DNA of 64,000 nt from Gambelia wislizenii (lineage: Eukaryota > Chordata > Lepidosauria > Squamata > Crotaphytidae). The notes under the pieces were generated by a model. It searched no databases, was not told the DNA's origin, and was given only the letters and a program-made list of their open reading frames with translations. A program made the translations under genes and the position numbers. The stretch spans positions 57,521,001 to 57,585,000 of the forward strand of contig JAUMIR010000003.1 in assembly GCA_030847615.1 (NCBI GenBank). Direction: 5' to 3'. Shown here in pieces: positions 1-27,238 of the stretch. Numbering within the stretch: position 1 is the first letter of the stretch; every line of letters starts with the position of its first letter.

Positions 1-890
1 AAGGAATGGGATCAAGAGAACAAGTAGATGAGTTAGATGATTTCACCAGTTAAGCTAGTTCAGCTAGAGAGACGGGGGGCGGGGGAGGCGGAAAAATTTA
101 CCAATATGGGTGGCTGAGGTACTGGAAGAAGAGATGAGTCAGGGACTTCCATAGAAGAATGAATTAGCTCAATCTTAGAGTGAAGTGAGAAGCAAAATCA
201 TTTGGAGAAAAGGAAGAAAGAACTGATGGAGATGAAGGTTTTAACAGAGAATTAAGAGTTGAGAAAAGATGCTGAAGCCGTCACTCATTAGCACTAATCA
301 GTGATGCAAAATCATTCTGTTTTGCCAGAGAAACAGCACGCAAATAAGAAAAAAGAACAGATTTATAATGAATAAAATCAGCCAATTTCCTGGGCTTTTT
401 CCATAGATGCTCAGCTGCTCGGGAACAAGATACTTCTGATCAGGTGTGCATAAGATTGCTGTGTTAATGTCTGTAGAGCCCATACTCAAGATCATACATT
501 TTTCTTCAGAATAACTAATCTGAAATAACAACCATCTCTCCTACTTCTAGAATCCAGGGTATGATGCCATGAAGTTATACAAGGAAGTAAATTTCACAGA
601 ACTCTGAGGTGCTTCATCCCATTCTGATATGTAAACCAGAGATGGGAAAACTCATGGTCCTCCAGATGTTCTTGAACTCTAACTCCCCTAATCCTGAGCC
701 AGGAGAACTCAGTGATCAGTTTGGTGAGGAAGCAGAACATGAATTTCCATACATCACCTAAATCCAATAATGATATAAAAATTAGAGATGGACCAGCTCC
801 ACATCACTTCTCTGCCTTTTGGCTATGATCAAATGTAGTGATGTTCATTTCCAGAAACGCAGAGATAGGCAAAAGCCATTGCATAGAGCC
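1..890. other. No gene seen; old repeat debris
   Basis: AT-rich sequence with no supported exon. Around 640-710 there is a decayed palindromic MITE fragment (the ATGGGAAAACTCATGGTCCT and CCAGATGTTCTTG motifs) of the type seen better preserved near 44 kb. The missing TRIM42 terminal exon was sought here and not found. Confidence 0.4.
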
Positions 891-1092
891 TATCACACTA
901 CACTGTTATAGTGCTATTATTCTACTTTAACTGCTATGGTTGCCTCCTGTGGAATTTAGATTAGGCAGGCCTAAAAGCTCTCTTGCTGAGAGTTCTAAAT
1001 GCCCCTCCTTAAACTGCAAATCCCAAGATTCCACAGGAGGCAGCCAGAGCAGATAAAGTGGAATAATCGTGCTTTAACAGTGTAGGGCGGTA
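891..1092. mobile_element. hAT-like MITE with long terminal inverted repeats, copy 1
   Basis: The left end (ACACTGTTATAGTGCTATTA) and right end are inverted copies. Further inward both carry the TTAACTGCTATGG and CTCCTGTGGAAT blocks. The element is about 200 bp with no coding capacity. A sister copy lies at 55353-55565. Superfamily is inferred from style only; a target-site duplication was not resolved. Confidence 0.7.
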
Positions 1093-1546
1093 AGGTGCAT
1101 AGTCTTTTAGGTTTGTATGCTAGATCACCCAGACAGTAAGCATTTATGAATTGTGTTCACTCTGTATAAAGGAAGCATTCTTTATAAAGGAAGCTTCAAA
1201 GGAAAAGAAAAAAAAGGCTAGATAGACATCCTATTAATGTCATCCAAGGTTCAACTAGATTATCACTGTGTACTTTCTGTTTCTACAATTCTATGATTCT
1301 CTAGCCTAAAAGCAGCTATTGATCATGACTTTCCATGGGTATAGATGCTTTTGGGGGGCAGGGAGGTAGGGGTATTACATCGAACAGTTTGCCATTGTAA
1401 CTGCTAGTGCCAGGCCAACTCGCCCTCCCCCCGGAAAAAAAACCTACTTTCACAATAAAGTGAACTATAGGACTACATCTGGATTGTATCTGTTTTGGGA
1501 ATAACATGGTAAATCTTACATAATTCAACTGCCCCACTTGAAACAG
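1093..1546. other. Non-coding; possible CR1 3' tail remnant
   Basis: No exon is visible. At about 1285-1300 the string CAATTCTATGATTCT resembles a CR1 3' terminus on the plus strand, but the upstream sequence is too decayed to be sure. Confidence 0.3.
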
Positions 1547-1605
1547 CAATAAAATAAAATAAAATAAAATAAAATAAAATAAAATAAAATAAAATAAAAT
1601 AAAAT
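1547..1605 (+). repeat. (AAAAT)n microsatellite
   Basis: About eleven uninterrupted AAAAT units. Apparent reading frames through it are repeat-encoded and not genes. Confidence 0.95.
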
Positions 1606-1762
1606 ATAAAGAAATGGAGAACACTTTATCACTGCTGCCTACATACTCCCATTGCAGAGATTGGGGTTTTTAAAGATCAAATAAAGTGGTGAATGTTTAT
1701 GTTACAAAGTGGTGGAATGATAAATGTATGTTAAGGAAACTGTTCTGGAAGATGAGTAAGTA

Positions 1763-1890
1763 TAGTAGGACTCCTGTATCCACGAGGGATTAGTTCCAGC
1801 CCTCCCCTGTCCACCCCCTCTCCACTGTTGCCATCCATGGATAATTGAATCAGCGGATGGTGACTCAGTGGATGTAGGGGTGCTACTGTA
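1763..1890. mobile_element. Tigger-like MITE, short copy
   Basis: The left end (AGTAGGACTCCTGTATCC) and right end (GGGTGCTACTG) are inverted matches, flanked by TA. It is shorter than the roughly 235-bp copies at 4996 and 24011, so it is internally deleted or diverged. Confidence 0.65.
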
Positions 1891-2924
1891 CTAGAAAAAG
1901 GTTGATTCTCTTAAATAGAAACACATGTTGCTTTAGAAGTGGATTTTGAGGTTCAGGAAGTCATGGAATGGCAGTATGAAGAATATTAAATAGCTTCATT
2001 TGAACAATTTTCTATGTATATATGCACATATCTGTGTAAGCATATATGCAAGTGTAATCATGTTGTTGTTGTTTTTGTTGTTTTCATTTGCCACATAAAT
2101 ATATCCTTCTGGCAAATGTTAGGTTTGTATTTTTCAACATAGCAACATAGCCGGGCAGGTTGAAAATCAGTGTTCAGTTCCAATTAGTTATTTAAGGAGA
2201 ATATAATACAGAACAGACAAATATCTTTAAAATTCTGTGTCAGCAGAAGAGAATGGTTGACTGACGAGATAGATGAGAAATCCTATCCATCAGGTTGTGT
2301 TTTCAGATTCCCCAGAATTTTTTTAAAAAATTGCATCTGGAAATCTTGACATTTTAGAATTTGAAGCACATTCTGGAGATGAGAAAAAATGCATCCAACA
2401 AAATGTGCATGAAGCATGTATAAAGGAAAACTAGTTTATTTCAAAAATGCGCACAAAAATGCTTCAAACAAAATGCATATGTTAAAATAATTTTGGTTTG
2501 GGATGGAATGAGTGAGCTCAGTTTCAAAGTTGTTCTCCAACTTCAAACCATAACAGTGATGGTGAGCCAGGCTAAAATGAGAACTTGAGCTGGCTGGTGG
2601 GTCCCCAGGAACAGGGCCGGTTTAACCAGTCTGCCAAATCAGCATTGGTGGGGGGCCCCGAGGTCAAGAGAGGGCCCCATGCTAGCCTCCTTAATCGGAC
2701 GAAAGAGACAGCCAGGAGACAGCCGGTAGGAGCCCCCTCCTACCCTCCTCCTGCTGGCTTTCTTTAAAAAAAACAGCATCTCCCAAACCTAAAGAGAAAG
2801 TGAAAGAAACATCAGCCCTCCGTGGCAGAAGCTGGAGGGAGTTTGCTGCTATATCGGAGAGGGTGAGTGTGCTTCTGTGAGAGAGACAGGGAATTTGAGC
2901 TTGTCTCTTTCCCTCAAAAAGGGC

Positions 2925-2925
2925 T

Positions 2926-2969
<44 letters not shown>
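2925..2969 (+). repeat. (CTTT)n microsatellite
   Basis: A run of about eleven CTTT units inside a pyrimidine-rich stretch extending to about 3065. Confidence 0.95.
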
Positions 2970-2971
<2 letters not shown>

Positions 2972-3104
2972 CTTTCCTAACTTCCACCTAGATTCCCTCC
3001 AGCCCATCTTTCCAGCTGCTCTTCTCTCCCCTTCCTCCCTCCCTTCACTCCTTTTTCTTCTTCAGCTTCCTCCCCTTGCTGCCAACTTAGTTCAGCCTGC
3101 AAAA

Positions 3105-3340
3105 GGAATGTGTGTGTGTGTTTGCCTAAGTGCCTTCAAGTCATTTCTGACTAAGGCGAACCTACCATGGGGTTTTCTACGCAAGGTTTGTTCAAAGGGG
3201 GTGTGCCTTTGCCTTCCTTTGAGGCTGAGAGAGTGTGACTTGCCCAAGGTCACCCAGTGGGTATTCATGGCTGAGTAAGGATTCAAACCCTGGTCTCCAT
3301 AGTCATAGTGCAATGCTGAAACTTCTACAACACTCTGGCT
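3105..3340 (-). mobile_element. tRNA-derived SINE with BovB-type tail (Sauria/SQUAM type)
   Basis: Read on the minus strand, it has a tRNA-like head with a degenerate B-box context (GGTTTGAATCC). The body follows (CACTGGGTGACCTTGGGCAA, then CTCTCTCAGCCTC). The 3' part is TCAGAAATGACTTGAAGGCA, the tail that squamate SINEs share with BovB. It looks nearly full length and ends in a short CA run. Transposition would have relied on BovB in trans. Family naming rests on remembered consensus features. Confidence 0.8.
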
Positions 3341-3918
3341 CTTTTAATAGAAGAATATAAAGAATATAAATTAAGATTTGGAGTAATATTACTGGGAACA
3401 ATGGTTTTATTGTTGTCACTAAAACACCAGTATCCCATTAGTGTTATGTGAGAGGCATTGGCCTAGAGCAGTGGTTCTTAACCTTTTCTTTACCAGGGAC
3501 CCCTTTAAATATCTTTTGTTGCCCCAAGACTTAACACAAAATTTAAAACCCTAATAATAATAGCTAATAACAACAACAATACAATTACACCATCCATTAA
3601 ACTTTCCCTCAGAGACACTCTTGCTTCTTCCTGCAAGTTTGTGGCTGGAGTGGATTGAATGGCAATGTGCAGGCCAAGCCAGCCAGCCTTTGCCTTGGTT
3701 CCTCTCATGTGGCTGCTCCACTACAGGGAGGAGATGGACCAAGAAGCCTTCAAGCCTTTGTGGACCCCCTGTGAGGACATTGCAGACCCCAAGTTAAGAA
3801 CCACTGGGCTAGAGAGTGCTGGAAAAGGAACAATGCAACCAGATCTTGAGAAGGGTGCTGGCAGGGGGATTCTGGGAGGTGTAATCCAAGAGTAACTTTC
3901 CCAGGGCCTGAATGCAGC
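3341..3918. other. Non-coding spacer
   Basis: No exon. A stretch at about 3470-3810 (GTGGTTCTTAACC through AAGTTAAGAACCACTGGGCTAGAG) has inverted ends and is probably a further decayed MITE: AGAGCAGTGGTTCTTAA and TTAAGAACCACTGGGCT are inverse matches. Confidence 0.45.
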
Positions 3919-4545
3919 CTAGAATCATAGAATCATGGGGCTGGAAGGGACCCCAACAGCCATCCCATCCAATCGGCTTCTGCCCTGCAGGAACACACAA
4001 TCCAAGCATTCCTGACAGATGGCCATCCAATCTATGTTTAAAAAAACCAAAAGAAGGAGACTCCACCACACAAGGCAGTGTATTCCACTTCCAAACAGCT
4101 CTTACTGTTAGGAGGTTCTTCCTAATATTCAGGTGGAATCTCTTTTCCTGTAGTTGGAACCCATGGCTCCGTGTCCTAGTCTCTGGAACAGCAGAAAACA
4201 AGCTTGCTCCTTCCTCAGTATGACATCCCTTCACATATTTAAACATGGCTATCACATCACCTCTCAACTTCTCTTCTCCAGGCTAAGCATACCCAGCTCC
4301 CTAAGCCGTTCCTCATAGGGCATAATGGCTTCCAGACCTCCCACCATCCTTCTCAGTATCTTTCTTGAATTGTTGTGCCCAGAACTGGAAACAGTATTCC
4401 AGGTGAGGTCTGACCAAAGCAAATTGGAGTGATACTATTACTTCCCTTGATCTAGACACTACTCCTATTAATGCAGCCTAGAATCGCATTGGCATTTTTT
4501 GCTGCTGCATCACACTGCTAACTCATGTTTAGCTTGTAGTCCACT
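3919..4545 (-). mobile_element. CR1 LINE fragment (3' end)
   Basis: On the minus strand it encodes a CR1 ORF2 C-terminus with lesions (KRFHLNIRKNLLTVRAV, FKHRLDGHLSGML). It ends in the CR1 3' sequence and octamers (ATGATTCTATGATTCTA) at 3919. It is truncated at 4545, where a mosaic segment begins. Confidence 0.9.
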
Positions 4546-4960
4546 CTTTCTTTTCTTTGAGGAAATCTACACCACTATGTTAATTGCTAATAAACAAAAA
4601 ATATTATGTTAGTGCCTATACTATAGTTGATCACCAACAATGGTCTGCCCTGGCCTCACATCGGGAGGCATGTTTAGCTTATAGTCCACAGTAAGAGCTG
4701 TTCGGCAGTGGAACACACTCCCTCGGAGCGTGGTGGGGTCTCCTTCCTTGGAGGTCTTTAAACAGAGGCTGGATGGCCATCTGTCAGGGATGCTTTGATC
4801 GTGATTTCCTGCATGGCAGGGGGCTGGACTGGATGGCCCTTGTGGTCTCTTCCAACTCTGCAATTCTATGATTCTATGATTCTTTTCTTTGAGGAAATCT
4901 ATACCATTACATTAATTGCCAATAAACAAAAAAAAATTGTTAGTGCCTATAATATAGTTT
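4546..4960. mobile_element. Mosaic: duplicated spacer, non-LTR internal fragment and CR1 3' end
   Basis: Order: spacer copy A (about 4541-4623, containing TTTGAGGAAATCTACACCA); a 46-bp piece (4627-4672) of the zinc-finger-bearing non-LTR ORF found at 30.3 kb; a second copy of CATGTTTAGCTTRTAGTCCAC (4669-4689; the first is at 4519-4540); a plus-strand CR1 3' end (4690-4886) ending in ATTCTATG repeats; then spacer copy A' (about 4882-4960). This is not a simple nested insertion. Confidence 0.7.
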
Positions 4961-4995
4961 TTAAAACTAAATTATTGGTGGCAAATTATGTAATA

Positions 4996-5230
4996 CAGTA
5001 GGCCCCTCTTATCCACTGGGGATTGGTTGGGGGGGGCATGGATTTTGAAAACCATGAATAAAAGTGAACGTCATTGAAAATAATGGGACTTCTGGTTTAA
5101 ACTACCATAGAGTTGTCTTGGAGGGCCTAGAAAAGGGCTAGGGAGGACACATTTTCTAGGAAGAATCTATGGTAGGTGTGCTGTTTTGTGTCCCATGGAT
5201 AATGAATCCATGGATACGGGGGTCCTACTG
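4996..5230. mobile_element. Tigger-like MITE, 235 bp
   Basis: TA duplications lie at 4994-4995 and 5231-5232. The ends are CAGTAGGCCCCTC and its inverse (GGGGGTCCTACTG). Internal CCATGGAT and ACTTCTGG blocks match the copies at 24011 and 37035. There is no transposase, so it is non-autonomous and pogo/Tigger-style by its ends and TA target. Confidence 0.8.
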
Positions 5231-5232
5231 TA

Positions 5233-6095
5233 ATCTGAACATCCTGTACAGTGAATAGGTTAGGTTACATTGACCTGAGACAAACATATGGGCCCCCCAA
5301 AATAAAGCATTGCAGGGGCCCCCAAAATTCCTTAAACTGGCCCTGCCCAAGAACTAGGACCTCCACTTTGCTGTATAAAGGTGCCCACATTTTTTTACCC
5401 CACCACTTGGCTAGAGGAAAATTTGCAAGGCAAACAGCATGGATAGACAGCTGTCATTTTGGTGAGCAAGTGGGGAATGAGCTCTTCTCACTCGGACAGC
5501 TATCAAGCCACCAAGCTTCTTGAGGAAAGTGATGGAAAAGTGAGTAATTTAAGATCAAGAAGCTTTCCTGTTTACAGACATATAAGCCTTGTGGTGTGTA
5601 TGTGTGTGCTCATTCATTTTGATTTGATTTATTTTTGTCTTGGTGAGGTCAGAAGTCTCTTGTAAGTATTAATATATCGAATAACTTTATACAGTCTGTA
5701 AGAGGGGAAAAGGAAAGCAAGAGGATATTAGAAGGGAAGTTCCTAGTTGTACTTTTTTGTTTGTTTTTTTCTTTAATTTTTCTTGTATTTACTGTTACTT
5801 GCCACAGAGGCTTTTTTTTTTGTGAGATTACTGGCAGTGGGGATTAGAGTTCATGATTGTTGAAACATTGCCAAATGTATGTCCTTGAAAATGCTGACAG
5901 AGATATAAAGACGGTGTGTTTTAGACCATGTACCCAGTAATATCAATTGTATCAAATAGCATCCTGCTGTTATAATTATATTCTCTCCTTTCCACCCTTG
6001 GAGTTTCCTTTTCCCCCTCCATTTTTTAAAAAGTTTCCCCCCCCCGCCTCTGTGTGATGGTGTGATTGATTTTATTTCTCTCCTACTTTGCCTTA
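5233..6095. other. Non-coding; nothing recognised
   Basis: AT-rich sequence without a supported exon or a recognisable repeat family. Confidence 0.4.
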
Positions 6096-6347
6096 TGGAG
6101 AGACAGAGGAAAAGTGGGAGGGAGGGAGGGAGAGAAGAAGGGAGAAGCAGGAAATTACTGGAAAGAAGAGAAGAGAGGAAAGAAGGAAAGGAGAGGGGAA
6201 AGAAGAAAAGAGGAAGGAAAGGAGGGAGGAAAAGAGAAGAACGAAGGAAAGGAAAGGGAGAAGAAGAAGAAGAAGAAGAAAGGGGAAGTGAAAAAGAAAG
6301 GAGTGAGCGAAAGTCTTGAAAGAAAGGGAGGGGAGGAAGGAGGAAGT
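6096..6347 (+). repeat. Polypurine (GGAA/GAGA-rich) tract
   Basis: About 250 bp almost free of pyrimidines on the plus strand, including an uninterrupted purine run of about 82 bp (6160-6241) and a (GAA)n block near 6261-6280. Lys/Arg/Glu-rich or Ser/Phe/Pro-rich frames through it are artefacts. Confidence 0.95.
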
Positions 6348-6359
6348 ATTTTTATCATT

Positions 6360-6450
6360 TTTTCATTTTTTTATTTATACCCTGCTCTTCAGCCACAAGG
6401 CTATCAGAGGGGCTTAGAAAGCAGCTGGTGGGTGCTTACAGAGCGGCTTA
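6360..6450 (-). mobile_element. LINE-tail remnant (L2/L3-like)
   Basis: The motif TTTATTTATACCCTGCTCTTC followed by GGGGCTTAGAAAGC resembles the inverted 3' end of the LINE tails at 16.9 and 43.7 kb. Short and diverged. Confidence 0.45.
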
Positions 6451-6887
6451 TTGTTTTAAGCAATAGCAATTTACACATCTACACTGCATTAAACAGTGTC
6501 CAATGTGTGTTAGCTAATTGCCCCCACAAGCCAAGTACTGATTTTACTGACCTACGAAAGGAAGTAGAAGAAGGTGCGAGGAAGTTGCAGAAAGGGAGAA
6601 GAAGATGGAGGGATTAAAGGAAATAGAAAAATGGCAACTGGTTTAATAAGAGGAAAATTACAAGAAACACAATCTGTAGTATAGAGGAGGATCTGCAAAA
6701 GATCCTATCAACTAATTGCCAGCAGTAGATTTGCTATGGAATTAAGACTCTGCAGACCAAAGAGGTCACCTCACTAATCCATGTATACCACTGTCAACCA
6801 AGTAGACTTTGTGGTGCCTTTTTGTTGTTTCAAAACAACTCTTTGTTGCTTTAATTTTAATTCTGTTGATAGAATGGGATTGCATTT

Positions 6888-6922
6888 TCTCTCTCTCTCA
6901 CACACACACACAAACACACACT
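6888..6922 (+). repeat. (CT)n(CA)n compound microsatellite
   Basis: A short CT run followed directly by a CA run with one interruption. Confidence 0.9.
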
Positions 6923-7149
6923 ATTTATTAAGACAGTAATTCTGGCTTATCATGGGAGGAACTACAAAACGATTGATTGGAGAACTCTGAAAACTATTAG
7001 CAAAGGATATCTAACCTTTATTGCCAGCAGTAGTGTACATAGGGTAGAACAATAGACCTGTCCTGGGTGCATCCTAGATGGGAGCATAAAATGGGTTTCA
7101 AGGGAATTTAATAGAATGTATGTATCTATATGTTACATAGAATGTAATA

Positions 7150-7378
7150 CAGTTGTCCCTCCACATCCATGGATTTGGTATCCATGGATTTAAGTATTCA
7201 GGGCTTGAAACTATTCCTTAAAAATAATAAGCCAAAAAGCAAACCTTGATTTTGCCATCTTATACAAGGGACACCATTTTGCTTTGCCATTGCATATAAT
7301 GGGATTCGAGTATTCATGGATTTTGGTATCCACGGGGGTCCTAGGACCAAACCCCAGTGAATATGAAGGGACAACTTT
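7150..7378. mobile_element. Tigger/MER2-like MITE
   Basis: Starts CAGTTGTCCCTCCACATCC after TA and ends with the inverse (AAGGGACAACTT). It contains GGTATCCATGG and TTTTGGTATCCACGGGGGTC. It resembles the vertebrate MER2-type ends more than the CAGTAGG copies nearby, so it is probably a different subfamily. Confidence 0.75.
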
Positions 7379-8984
7379 ACAAGTATGGTGAACAGCATAA
7401 TGACCTAAAGTTTCTTTGTTAATCCTAACTGAAGTAGACCCAGTGAATCCATTGTTGAATGGTGAATCAACCCATGAGTAAATCTCATTAGTTTAACATG
7501 TTTGCTCTTCTTGGGAACTAACAATAGGACTCTGGCCAATGTTTTTGTTTGACAAGACAATGTAAATGTTCAAGAAGGCAGTGAAGCATCTCTTCTCCAG
7601 AGGCTTCTTGAGAGAAGGAAACCAGACAGTGTGGTTCCACTGAAACTTTACATTGTCTGTGTCTACAGCCTAACACAGTAAACAATCTTCAGTTACTAAA
7701 TGCTATTAATGGGAGAAGAGAATACTGAAGAGCTGTGACACTAGGCAGAAGCAACCCCAACCGTTGTTGGTATTTTTAAAGAAAATTTCTTAGTAAAAAC
7801 AAAACAAAACTTGGGTGTTCAGTGACAGTACACCTATAGGTCCTCAGCCTTCTTATGTAACCTGGCTGCTAGTCACTGATGTCTGCAAGTGGAATTGACT
7901 TCCTTCTCCTTCTACTTGTGTTTTACATGGCAGCTGCTGCTGCTGCTACACTGAGGTAGGTATTAGGAGTGCTTGAAAATACACATTTCCAACATAGCTG
8001 GAAATGTGCTCTGCTGTTTACTCCTCTGTAAACAGCAGAGGAGTGGAAAGTAGAGGTGGGGAAAGGGATGGAGGCAGAAGTCCATTTCCCCACTAACAGA
8101 GCAGCAGCAAAACAAGTCAATGGATAGAGAGAAGAGTTGTGAGCTTGTAAGTAGGTGGATGGGACCTTCTGGAGTTGATGATTTGGGGCTGGAGGCTCAT
8201 TGGAGTGAAAGAAAGAGGGAGGAATTTGGGTGAATATCTATGAGCAAAACTGACAGGGTCACAATTTTCCTCTCATTGTTCATATTTGAGATGAACATTT
8301 AAATTTTCTGACTCAGCAATTTTAGATGAACCTTTAAATTTGCTTAGTTAATGTTGTGATTCAGCAACTATTAAACATGGCAACATTTCCAGTGTAAAAA
8401 TGTTTAAAAGTAATTTGGAACATTACTGTCCCTTTTGGAAAATCAGAGCAGTTGCTACTTTGAAAATGAATGGTATAGGGTTCCCAGCATGGTTGCAACT
8501 GTGCTGTAGGAGCCCCTTCTGATGGAGCACAGGGTAGAGGCCTGCAAGTTGTCTCAGCACCTGCACTATCACCAGGAAAGCAGAGGATGGGGCTAGAGGC
8601 AATTTAAGTCCAGCTGACTTCTGCCTCCTCCTTTTTGTCTGTTCTGGGAGCATCGCAAGCTCCACCTGATATGCTGCTCTTCAGTTTCAGGAGCACCTGT
8701 GTGCCTCCACCTGATATGCAGAAATCCTAGTCATCCACTCAGGTGGCAATAGGATTGTTGAAAGGTATGGCCCTTATGTACTGGTGCTACATGGCACGTG
8801 AGTCAGTCAGAGTGGCCTGAAGTGCAGTTCATGTGTGCAGTGGTACTTCTGGTGTGGAGGAACCCATGCCTACAGTCATGCCTACAGATGGGTTATTACT
8901 GCTGTCCAAAAGGCAATGGAGAAGTGTCTGGGGCATTATTTTCCCCACCCTGATATAATATTTGAAAAACCCACCCTTGTTGTA
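7379..8984. other. Non-coding; nothing recognised
   Basis: About 1.6 kb without a supported exon. A short GCTGCTGCT run lies near 7931. A local inverted pair (CTCTGCTGTTTAC and GTAAACAGCAGAG) lies near 8011-8042. Confidence 0.4.
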
Positions 8985-9120
8985 ATTATCCTTGTTTTAA
9001 TTGATTTTATTATTTTGCCTATTGTTTTACTTAGATTGTATGCCTTCGGCATTCTGTTTTATCCTTGATTGTTTTTGTACAGCGCTCTAGAAATAAATTT
9101 TAATAATAATAATAACAACA
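8985..9120 (+). mobile_element. LINE 3' tail (L2-like) with TAA-rich end
   Basis: It carries ATTGTATGCCTTCGGCATTC, then GCGCTCTAGAAATAAATTTT and a TAATAATAATAA tail, the form of an L2-like LINE or dependent SINE terminus. 5' limits are unclear. Confidence 0.55.
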
Positions 9121-9561
9121 AAAATGGGGTTTATTAGATTCAGGGACTTAATTTTTCTGGGAGATTTGCAATGGGGTTTGAAGTTTCTATTGGATGATCT
9201 GGTGGGGGAAAGGGGTTAAAAAGACACTTGTCCCTTTTCTATGGCAGGTAGAGGGGGAGATTTGGTACTCCGGTGAGCACCTTTGGCGCCTCCACCTTTT
9301 GGAGGTGAAGGGGGGGATCTGGAACTTCCCCTTTAGTTCCTGTGAACTGAGGGGTGGGGGAAGTGACCTCCTTGGGGCTGGCCTGAGGATACATCCTCTT
9401 TTTAAGTCCTGTGACTGGGGGGAGGGACTTTTTGGTCAGCCTTCCAGATGCTAGCTGACCGGAGTGCAACCCAGTTTATGGGTTATTTGATAACTTCATA
9501 TTAACCAGCTTCATTATTAATGCAACCTTACTTCCCAAAGAAGGGACATCACATAGATTTT
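9121..9561. other. Non-coding, G-rich
   Basis: G-rich stretch at 9190-9440 with several GGGGG runs and no supported exon. It could be untranslated sequence of the adjoining retroelement relic, but nothing shows that directly. Confidence 0.35.
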
Positions 9562-25743
<16,182 letters not shown>

Positions 25744-26242
25744 GATCTTTCAAGATATTTAAGATTTCTCCCTTTTAGTCCTAGAAAGCTTTATGTCTAC
25801 AGAGCAACTGCCCCACACTTTATTTTGAGCCGGGGGGGGGATACTGATCACTTGGGAAGAAATAGTGGCATCACAATGGGTTTTACCAATGAGACTAGGA
25901 CTGCCTTCACATATCAAAGTAGCATCATAACATATGTCATAATGACTAAAGGGCTTGAGATTTTTGCACTGATATGATCATCTGATCAAACTATACAAGA
26001 AATCTGTAATGCAGTAGGGATTGTTGCATGACTCTAATATTTAGCACATCCACTAGTCAGCAGCAGGGCAGGGGTTAGACTGAATGTATGGATGATGTCA
26101 ATATGGAATCTTGGTATGACCTATTTATGTAAAGACATGAATTCTGGCTATCTTTTGATTTAGTATTCTCAATTGTTTTTTACTATTTTTACAATCTTTT
26201 GTGTGTCATTATAAAATTAAAAGAAATATTAGAAGTCTAAAT
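25744..26242. other. TRIM42 upstream region
   Basis: Expected to hold the TRIM42 promoter and 5' UTR. I see no convincing TATA box, CpG island or upstream exon, so no promoter is called. Confidence 0.4.
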
Positions 26243-26436
26243 ACCCTGAGCCAACCAGATCCCACAAGCTATGCAGGGTCAGGCCTGGTTAGTATTTGGG
26301 AGGACGATTGCCAAGGAATGCCACATACTCTAGGCTACATTTCAGAGGAAGGCAATAAAAAAAACACCTCTTAGTACTCCTTGATTAAGAAAACCATATG
26401 AATTCATATGGTCACCAGACATCACTTGAAGGCATA
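26243..26436 (+). mobile_element. 5S rRNA-derived SINE with Sauria/BovB-type tail
   Basis: The head matches vertebrate 5S rRNA: ACCCTGAGCCAACCAGATC, then AAGCTATGCAGGGTC (box A/IE region) and GGCCTGGTTAGTATTTGGGA (box C). The body continues CAGAGGAAGGCAATAAAA and CACCTCTTAGTACTCC. The end is GAAAACCATATGAATTCATA and CACTTGAAGGCATAG, the BovB-dependent tail. It is not a 5S gene: the head is mutated and continues into the SINE body. SINEs of this build (5S-Sauria) are known from lizards. Confidence 0.85.
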
Positions 26437-26533
26437 GATAATAAGTCTCCCCTTGAACAATATACTCTAAGGTTGGAATACTTTGCAAGTTTATCTGGGA
26501 ATAATTATACTGATTTTCTTTCTTTTTCTCTCT

Positions 26534-26566
26534 CCTTCCTTCCTTCCTTCCTTCCTTCCTTCCTTC
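26534..26566 (+). repeat. (CCTT)n microsatellite
   Basis: About eight CCTT units followed by TTTC-rich sequence. Confidence 0.95.
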
Positions 26567-27238
26567 TTTCTTTATTTCTTCTGTAAATTAGTTAAAATTT
26601 AGTACTGCCAGTAGAGTGGACTATCTTGACTTTTTGTTCAAATATCTCCGACACATAGTCCAACAGTACCCACACATCACAGTATCTTGGCTCCCAGTGA
26701 GAATATCTTGGTTTTCTTATTCACCTTAATGTATACTTTTGCTTATTCACTGCTATCAGTATACTGTTGCCACTACAGATGGAGGAGTCTTCCTTTGGTT
26801 GTCTCAGATTGCTGTTTGATAATGTAGTGGAAACACCCTTAGGATATGTTATAATTCTTCTGCAATGCACCCAAGGTTCTTTATTTGAAGTTTTGGATTC
26901 TTAACTATTTAGTTAGTCTGAAAGCATGTCTTTGAATGAATTCCTCTTCCCTTTACATGACTCCCATAGAAAGTGTGAGCTGTGATATTATGTTTTTACC
27001 ATGTTTTTTTTACTGATATCTGACTGGCTGACAAAGTACAGTGCACTCTTGGTTAGTTTACTTTAGTAGGTTTTCTTATGAGATTTTCCCTCCTTCTGCT
27101 CCCAGAGTTGTAGATATTAAAGTCAAAGCATGATGGGAAATGGTTGGAAAAATAATCTTACAGAAATCAAGGTAGAATCATGATTTTTGAGGAGGAGGGC
27201 ATGTTCATTCTGAATTCCAGTGCATATTTTCACTAGAC
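26567..27238. other. Non-coding; nothing recognised
   Basis: AT-rich intergenic sequence without exon or repeat recognised. Confidence 0.4.

Noticed and set aside
2877..3278. 133-codon frame with Ser/Phe repeats
   Set aside because: Runs through a CTTT microsatellite and an inverted SINE.
6062..6617. Lys/Glu/Arg-rich frames
   Set aside because: Generated by the polypurine tract in three frames, a hallmark of low complexity.
26243..26345. Functional 5S rRNA gene
   Set aside because: The head has many changes and passes into a SINE body and BovB-type tail; no terminator T-run at the expected place.
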